A stretch of 44,104 nucleotides of DNA from Candidatus Auribacter fodinae. Its GTDB lineage: Bacteria > Auribacterota > Auribacteria > Auribacterales > Auribacteraceae. The first letter of the stretch is position 1; each line of letters opens with the position of its first letter. Positions 1 through 7,500 of the stretch are shown here, one piece after another. A program made the position numbers and the translations under genes. The notes below the pieces were generated by a model. That model searched no databases and was not told where the DNA came from. It saw nothing but the letters and a program-made list of their open reading frames with translations. Location of the stretch: assembly GCA_003599815.1 (NCBI GenBank), contig QZJZ01000030.1, positions 1 to 44,104 of the forward strand, in the 5' to 3' direction.

Positions 1-11
1 CTCCCTGACAT
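1..11 (-). CDS. 5' end of an unidentified gene running off the left edge
   Basis: On the minus strand an ATG at 11-9 opens a frame reading Met-Ser-Gly that leaves the window. It is preceded by an exceptionally good Shine-Dalgarno stretch (AAGGAGGAGG, roughly 20-33) at normal spacing, which is why I call a gene from so few codons. Function cannot be assigned. The AT-rich upstream sequence (roughly 60-230) differs in character from the RHS core next to it and could be the edge of an insertion sequence, but no second terminal repeat is visible inside the window. Confidence 0.4.
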
Positions 12-229
12 AAATACCTCCTCCTTTTTTGGGACCATAGTATTGATGCCAGTATATCAATTCTTATCAGAAATTGTCATTAAGTTATGCAGAGGTCTTA
101 ACTAATGCATTTTATTGATGAAGGTAATGATTTCCAAAGCGAACTCACTTATCAATGAGATTATACTCATTTATCAATTTAAAGATATGCTCGATACAGA
201 ATAATTGTATATAACTTAAATCATAACGA

Positions 230-509
230 TCACAAAGAACTACTTTTATGTTCATCGCAGAGGAAAGTATGGTAGACATCCTTTCGTAGTCTATATAGCA
301 CATACTGGCTCGTCACCACACCCGCGTCGTCGTATTCAGCGATGCACTGCGCGCCGTCATACACATACGCTGTCAAAGAGCCGTCGACGATCACATACAC
401 CCGCTTGCCGTTGCCATTGTACATGAATTTTTCGTGACGCACAACCGATTCGTTGTCGAGGTAATGCACATCGGTGAGCCTGTTCAGCGCGTCCCACGTG
501 AATATGGTT
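230..509 (-). pseudogene. Orphan RHS core fragment
   Basis: This is a piece of RHS core standing alone downstream of the toxin/immunity pair. From 509 to 298 it repeats, almost base for base, the segment 2136-1925 of the large RHS gene (the region with the HYLDNESVVRHEK and AYVYDGAQCIAEY motifs). After 298 the reading frame diverges and ends at a stop at 230 after about 20 unrelated residues. A TGA directly precedes the homologous segment and there is no start signal, so it is unlikely to be translated alone. Detached core pieces like this are known from RHS and WapA loci, where they let alternative toxin tips recombine onto the main gene. Here no DPLGL motif or recognisable toxin follows, so it is best read as the scar of an earlier tip or a truncated duplicate. 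Confidence 0.75.
298..509. repeat. 212-bp direct duplication, copy 1
   Basis: Copy 1 of a same-orientation duplication. It begins at GCACATACTGGCTCG and ends at ATATGGTT, colinear and without length change relative to 1925-2136, with only a handful of substitutions (for example around 324-331, 408 and 499). The high identity implies a recent duplication or continuing gene conversion. Confidence 0.85.
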
Positions 510-528
510 CAAAAAACGTTGTATGTCA

Positions 529-822
529 CTATATTAAAAAATAAATCCTTATAAGATGAATTGCTACGTATATTAGAAAGTACATCAAAAATTCCCATAA
601 AATGTTCTTTTTGGTATACTCTCCTTTTACGATTAAAGCATAAATTACCAGAGACAATGTTGTGACTGGTAATAACCATATTACGGAAGCTATAACAAAA
701 AATATAACATGACCCATTTCATTAAATGGTCCAACATAATATAAGACAAATTGCATAAAGGTACAGAACAGGATTGCAGGAATGAAGTTAATTAATATTC
801 TATATATAGCTTTTTTTATCAT
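529..822 (-). CDS. Small multi-pass membrane protein, candidate immunity to the RHS lipase tip
   Basis: The product is about 97 residues and very hydrophobic. Three to four membrane spans can be drawn (around ILINFIPAILFCTFM, VIFFVIASVIWLLPV, TLSLVIYALIV and the C-terminal FLMYFLIYVAIHLI). No family is recognised. The start is placed at the ATG at 822-820, which overlaps the RHS stop codon as ATGA. The AGGAGG at about 834-839, inside the last RHS codons, is about nine bases from this ATG but only three from the alternative ATG at 828. The overlap predicts translational coupling to the RHS gene. Position directly behind a polymorphic toxin tip, small size and AT-rich composition are what immunity genes of such loci show. 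The immunity role is inferred from position only. Confidence 0.6.
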   Translation of the reverse strand: MIKKAIYRILINFIPAILFCTFMQFVLYYVGPFNEMGHVIFFVIASVIWLLPVTTLSLVIYALIVKGEYTKKNILWEFLMYFLIYVAIHLIRIYFLI

Positions 823-1545
823 GGACATCTTCCTCCTTTGACTGAATAACTAGTATTTTGAAGAGCAGTTTTTACTCCAGAAGAAAAGACATTTGGATCA
901 TTAAATTTGCTATGAGATACAAATGGGTCCGAACCTGTCTCAACTTGAATATTTTGAGCACCGGGAATTTCTCTTCTGGCTGGTCCCACTTCAAATTGAT
1001 TTACCGATTGATTATCCGCCGCACTTAACGGGATATTATAGGAAGTATTGGAAAAAATGGAAGATTGTGCAGGAACAGCATATTGCTTGGGTAAAGCATC
1101 TCCTCCACTGATCTGCACCATGTCTGATGTATCGTATAATTGAATATGCGTATCGACATTGTTCCTGTTATATTTAGTTAAGTAGTCATCTCTAACGGGT
1201 GTGCCTGCCGTGACAACGGTGTTAAATTTGGCACCATACGACGTTGATTCCATAATCACGTTTCCACCGTGACTATGTCCATATACCGTTATATGAGCAT
1301 TCTTATCCATTGCTCTTATTTGGGATGCCAGATCGTTCAAACCTTTAGCGCCGTCTGTTCTTGCGGCACTATTATTTGCCCCTGACCATATTAATGTCAT
1401 TGTATTGGTGTCCTTGACACCTAAAGTACTTTCAAGCTCTTTTACAAATTGACTATTGCCTTTTGACCAGTCAGGAATATTCATGTCGCTATTGCCATTT
1501 TTTATATTTGTTCCCGGGACTACGATAAGCCAGTTTTCCAATCCT
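819..1545 (-). other. Toxin tip: alpha/beta-hydrolase (lipase-like) domain of the RHS protein
   Basis: The tip follows directly after the DPLGL motif that ends RHS cores. It opens with a hydrophobic strand (WLIVVPGTN) and has the nucleophile elbow VYGHSHGGNV with Ser2875. An Asp at about 2925 (YDTSDMV) and His2995 (VSHSKF) complete a plausible Ser-Asp-His triad in the usual order. The pattern resembles class 3 lipase or phospholipase-type hydrolases used as antibacterial effectors. The DNA is AT-richer than the core just upstream (1,560-2,150), as expected for an exchangeable cassette. The membrane-lipid substrate is inferred, helped by the integral-membrane candidate immunity protein. Confidence 0.7.
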
Positions 1546-4500
1546 AAGGGATCTATGAGCAGTATCGGGTTATTCCCCACAAAAACAAACTCATTCGGGC
1601 CGTCGATAAAGCCCATCGGGTCACGCGATATGAACCGCCCGAGCGATGCGTCATAATACCGCGCTCCGAAATACGACAGCGATGTCGATGCGTCAAACCG
1701 CTTGGACGAGAATAGCATATCGTTGTCCGCACTGCCCGACTGATCGATCACCGTGCCGAACGCATCATAGCGGTACCAGTTCACCGCGTCGCCGGAACTG
1801 TCCGCGATATCAATCACATCACCGCGCCAGTTATAGCAAAAATACCGGGTTGTGGCTGAAAAATTCGTGCCGCGCGTCTCGGAGCAGAGCATCGATCCAA
1901 CATCCGCGCCCAGCCCCATACCATGCACATACTGGCTCGTCACCACACCCGCAGAGTCATATTCAGCGATGCACTGCGCGCCGTCATACACATACGCTGT
2001 CAAAGAGCCGTCGACGATCACATACACCCGCTCGCCGTTACCATTGTACATGAATTTTTCGTGACGCACAACCGATTCGTTGTCGAGGTAATGCACATCG
2101 GTGAGCCTGTTCAGCGCGTCCCACGAGAATATGGTTTGCCTGCCGTTTTGCGATTTCATGATCAGGTTGCCGTTATTGTCGTAGGTGTAGCACGCATCCG
2201 AATCGGCATCCAGCGTGAGGGTAACACTTTGGGATTCGCAATCTTTGGTCGCTTCAATTGTGATGGGAGCGCCGCTGTTATGTGAATAGTTTTCGTGCAT
2301 GAAAACCCCGGTTTCGTCATTGATTACAGCGGCATTTTCATCAACGGTTACAGATCCTCCCAATCCCTGATACAATCCCCATATATCAAGTTGGGTCAAG
2401 CCTGATGTTGTTGTGTCTTTTACCAGTGTTGTGAGCTCGTTCAGCGTGTTGTATGTATAGGTGTTTTCCACTGATGCCGCGCCGTATATATCGGTCATTG
2501 CCGTACGGTTGCCGGTTCCGTCATACGTGTAGGAATGTTTGCCGATGGTTGAGTTTGTATCGTGAAAAACCTCTTCGATAAGCTGATTTTTCCTGTCATA
2601 ACGGTAAGCGGCAACGTACGATTGGTTGTCTCGTTCGGTGATGACACGTGTTTTGTTGCCGACAACATCGTATTCGTACCGCTGAGAAGATATGTCGCCA
2701 TTGGTAAGTTCAATCAGGCGGTCAAGAGCGTCGTAGCTGTATGAGACTGCTGTGCCGTTGGCGTATGTTTTGGTGTCGAGCAGTCCTCCGTAATTATAGT
2801 CGTATGAGGCAACCGGGACAGACGCGCCGTTAAGATATATTTCAGTCAACTGGTTCGCGTCATTATAGTAGTAGGTGACGGTTTGCGGCGCTGACGGATA
2901 AAGGGTGTCATTGTCAGGCACGAAATCACCTGCGCGGTTAATGCCCGTAAAGGTCATTTTAGAGCGGTTTCCCGCTTTATCGTAGGCATAGGTAACGGTT
3001 TTGTTGTCAGGCGCGATTTTTATGATAAGGCGTCCGTCATTATCGTACTTGTAAGATGTCATGCCTGTTGAATCAGCCATGCTGAGGCGGTTGCCGTCAT
3101 TGTCGTAGGCGAATTCCGCGTTAACGGTAAAGTCCGTAGCGCAGGAGGCAGTAATCAGGTTGCCGAGATCGTCATAGGTGAAGGTTATCGTATCAGCGTT
3201 CGGAGTAATTTTTTGTGTGATATTGTTTATATGATCAAAAGAAAAGTCTGTGATTTTTTGGTTAGCGGCAGGCCCGTCGATTTGTCTGACCGTTCTTCCG
3301 AGCCAGTCGGTTACCCATGTTGATTCCCGGTAATCGCTTTCGTTGATCTGAGCTTGCATTGTTTTTGCGAAGAAACCGTCATTGTCAAGGCTGTCGTTGT
3401 CCAGATAGGAATATTCATAGAGAATTTCATACCCGAGCGGATCAACGGTTCTTGTTATACGGTTAAGCTCATCGTATTCGTATTCAGTGACGTTATTGTC
3501 CGCATCGATAACCACGCTTTTGTTGCCCAGCTCATCGTATACGATATACGATACATTGCCCTCTTCGTCGTGAACTTCAGTCAGGCGGTTTAGCGCATCG
3601 TATACAAACACGGTAATTTTTCCGGTAGGGGAGATTTCTTTTGTTTTGTTGCCCATTGCGTCATATTCAAACTGTGTTACCCGTCCTTCGGGATCAATGG
3701 ATTTCACTAGTTGTCCGTTTCGGTCGTATTCCATACGTGTACTGTGTCCGTTCGGATCGATCACTTCGATAAGGCGTCCGGCGATATCGTATTTGTATTC
3801 AGTTACGATGTCATCGTCGTCGGAGGTGGTCATATTGACCGTTTCTTTGATCAATCTGTCATTGTCGTCGTATTCGTATTCAGTGACAACACCGTTGGGA
3901 TTGGTTTTGGAAATCACGTTGCCGCGTTTGTCGTAGGTATATGATTCCGAACGCAGGCCGTCGTTATCAGTATCATAGTGGGTGAGTGATTTAAGCAGGT
4001 ACGCGCCATTCCATTCGGTGGAATATACGTAAGAGACGTAACTTTGGAGTGTATCGTTGTCGTAATAATATTCTCGTGTTTTATTGCCGACAGCATCATA
4101 TTCGTAGGTGATCTTTGTATATTTCGATGCATAAACATAAGATTTTTGGGTTGTTACCTGATTACGATGGTTATAGGAAAAAGTTGATTTCGCAATTGTG
4201 TTGAGATCGCCATTTATATTCTCGATTGTTTCCTTCTGGAGAACGTTATTGTTGTTGTCATAGGTATAATGTGTTTCATACTGAATATAGTCGTTCCCAT
4301 CCTCAACAAAGTTAATCTGTTTACTGAGGCGGTTAGCTCCATCGTATTCGAACTCGGTGAAATTGCCTTTCTGGTTGACTACAAATATTTTGTTACCGAA
4401 AATATCATATTCAATGAGTGCGGTTTGAGATAGGGGATCCATAACTCCGAGAAGCGAATCGCTGTAATCATACAGATAGCTCATCATACCGCCGTTAGCG

Positions 4501-7500
4501 TCTAAGCTGGCTTTTCGGTTGTTATTTTTGTCATAAACAAACTGGCTTTTATTACCGAGCGGATCTACGGATTTGATAAGGTTATTGGCGTTATCATAAT
4601 AGAAAAGCTGAGAATTGCCGAGCGGATCAGTAACACGGATACGGTTGCCCCATTCGTCATATTCCATTTCCGTTTTGTTACCTTCAGGATCTGTTGAGGA
4701 TATCATGTTCCCGAAACGGTCATATTTGTAGCTGTAGGTTACTGCATCGGAAGTTCCGGCGGCAATGGTCTTTGAACTGATCAGGCCTTTGTTGTTATAC
4801 GTATATGTTTCTTTGTAAGTCGGCTGTGCAGGGTATGATTCGTTATCAGGGAAATAGGTATACCTTTCCTGAGCTGTAAGAGCACCGTTAAAATATGTTG
4901 AGCCATCATCGTATGTATACATTGTTTTGGTGTCTTCGGGATCAATAATCGTCGCGACTTTATTTTTACGTATCGGATCAGTGTCACTCGCGTATGTGTA
5001 TGTGGTAACTTCATTTTGATTTACAGTAACAGTATAGATTCTGTTGTACGTATCGTATGCGTAGTTCGTAACCGTTCCGTTTGGATCTGTGACGCTTGTC
5101 AGGTTGCCGTTGGCAGCCCATACTCTGGTGGTTGCTATATTAAGGGAATCTGAATCGAATCCTTTTTCTGTTGTTGAAATCAGGCGCAATGGATTTTGAC
5201 GCCCGGGCGCTTTGGGTATGGAATAGAATCCTACATCGTCTACAGAACCGTTATTGCCTGTATGATGCGTTAACTTTAATTGAGCTGAACCAGTTCCGGA
5301 TATCAAAGTAGTGGCAGTAACATTACTTTCCCTGTGAACAAGCAATCCATTCAGATACAGGGATAATTCGTTTTTCGCATCATCTAATATGACGGAAAGG
5401 TGATACCAGTTCATGTTGCTGTGACCACTGGAGGTTACTGTTAACGTTTTTGTTGCAAAAGCGGCAGTAACAGTTAATGAGTCTGGTGTTACCGGAGTCA
5501 ATTTGATGGTATGTGATCCCTCACTATAAATAGTGACCTGAGTTGTATCATTATCCGGATACTTAAACGAGAATTCTATGGTTTGGATAGCGTCCATAGT
5601 GCTTACAGGAACATTCAAATATGCAGAAGTACTGCCGAATACGCATGTTTGATCTGTGTATGTTAATCCTGACCCCGTTGCGGAAACAGCCTGGTTTGAT
5701 GCTGAATTGCTAAGGTTGCTGTCATTAAACGATAATATGCACTCACTATTTTTCTGGTTAAGATCTTCGAATTTGTATTCGGTTGTAGTTTCATATATGG
5801 AGCCGTTATCTTCATATATGGAATTATAGACGGTGTTTATTATTTCTCCTGAGGTAGTGTTGAGTGAGCCGTAAGCCATTCTGGATGCGTGTTTAGGGTT
5901 CGCATCAAACCCCATGGACATTCTTTGCTCGATGACTTGTTCGTCATCATAAATATTCTCAAGAATTCGGTTTTCGGGTTTGATTATGCGGCATAGATTA
6001 TGGGTGAGATAACCATCCTCAGAGCGGGCATATTCATATTGCGTTACCTTTCCCGCAGGATCGATTACTTTTACAAGGTTGAGAAGGTTATCATAGAAAT
6101 ATTGAACTTCGCGTTTATCGGACGAAGTAATCTTTGAGACGCGTCCTTCTCCCTCGTACTGGAAATCCACGTAACTGCCGCTTTTATTAGTGATGCGTTT
6201 AGGTAATCCATATCCATTATTATTGATATCACCTTCGTTATCATCATAGTATTCATATTTTAGATAATTGCCGTTCAGGTCTTCTGTTTCGGTAAGATAA
6301 AGTCGTTCTTTAACGACTTCACCATCTTTCATATGTTTCGCATATACAAATGTCTTTTTTAGGCCTGTATACGAATGATATACAAATGTTCCTGTTGCTT
6401 TATAAAAAACAATCTGGTTCCCGAGATAACTGGAAGATGCACCTACACCTGAGTCGGAAAAATTGGCAAGTTCAGGATTTGTCGCCAGATCCGGTTTAAG
6501 TGTCACTGTAGTATCATTATCAGAATAATAATTATATTCGATAACCGATCCGTCATATTCTGTGAGCCCTAGTACCATTGATTCTGGCTTAAGAGACTCA
6601 TTATCAGGATCATTAGCTAAATCCAAAGCAACAATGTTTGCCCAGAGATAGTAATTCAGGTTCAGCGTCCATCCGTATCCGATAAAATCGAATGATTCCT
6701 GTTGAGAAGAATAATTTCGTTTAATAACAATTGGCATGGTTCCCGGAATTTCAACATCAGTAGCTTCAGCAAGCAATTCACCGGTACGGACATCTACAGG
6801 ATCACTTGCCTGATTTATTTTGTTATTATTTGTTGGCGTTTCGGCAGGTTTAAATTCATGTCCAGCATATTGCGTACTGGTCTGTTTAGTCTCTGTTTGC
6901 TGGAAGACTACAGTGTTAGTTTGTTCCTTTTTTGTATAATTTCCAGGAGAAGAGGTATAGCTTTCTAGTATATTACCAATGGATTCCCATGAGCCCGGTG
7001 TATCCGACTTAACTGTACTGGTTACGTTATTAGATATTCCTGTTTGTTCTGCACTAGACGTTTCTAGATGTCCTTTAGATACAAGGGTTGATTCTGATTT
7101 ATAGCTGATTTTTTGTTGAATATGTCCGTTGGATGATCGGTGAACATCATAGTTTGATGAACTCGAAGAAGAAGAGGAAGATCCTTGAAAACCATTAAAT
7201 GAATCTTGATAAATATATGTTGTGTTTAAATTTATCGATGGTCTTCCACCATTAATTTGTTCACCGCTACCATTTAAAATAACATACCCAGTTCCTGTGG
7301 TTGTTATGATTATATAACCTGTACCAATAGAGACGCCTGCTTCACTTTCGTTAGTAAGTCGTTTAGGTATTAAAAAAATGTCATTTTCTGTTCCTGCTTC
7401 TTGGAAATGATTGTAAATGAAAGTGTAATCAACAACGTTATCGTTGTCAAAAATGCCTAATAAGCCACCTTGGCTATCAACATAATTTGTATAATTTGCT

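Noticed and set aside
1646-2285. Plus-strand open frames opposite the RHS core
   Set aside because: They arise from codon bias of the minus-strand gene, lack ribosome binding sites and resemble no protein.
1600-5120. Regularly spaced similar units as a CRISPR array or tandem DNA repeat
   Set aside because: The units are coding YD repeats conserved in protein rather than DNA, and there are no identical direct repeats with unique spacers.
7160-7195. Poly-serine codon run as a phase-variable tract
   Set aside because: The codons are mixed (TCT, TCC, TCG, AGT, TCA), so there is no long homonucleotide or perfect trinucleotide repeat to slip.
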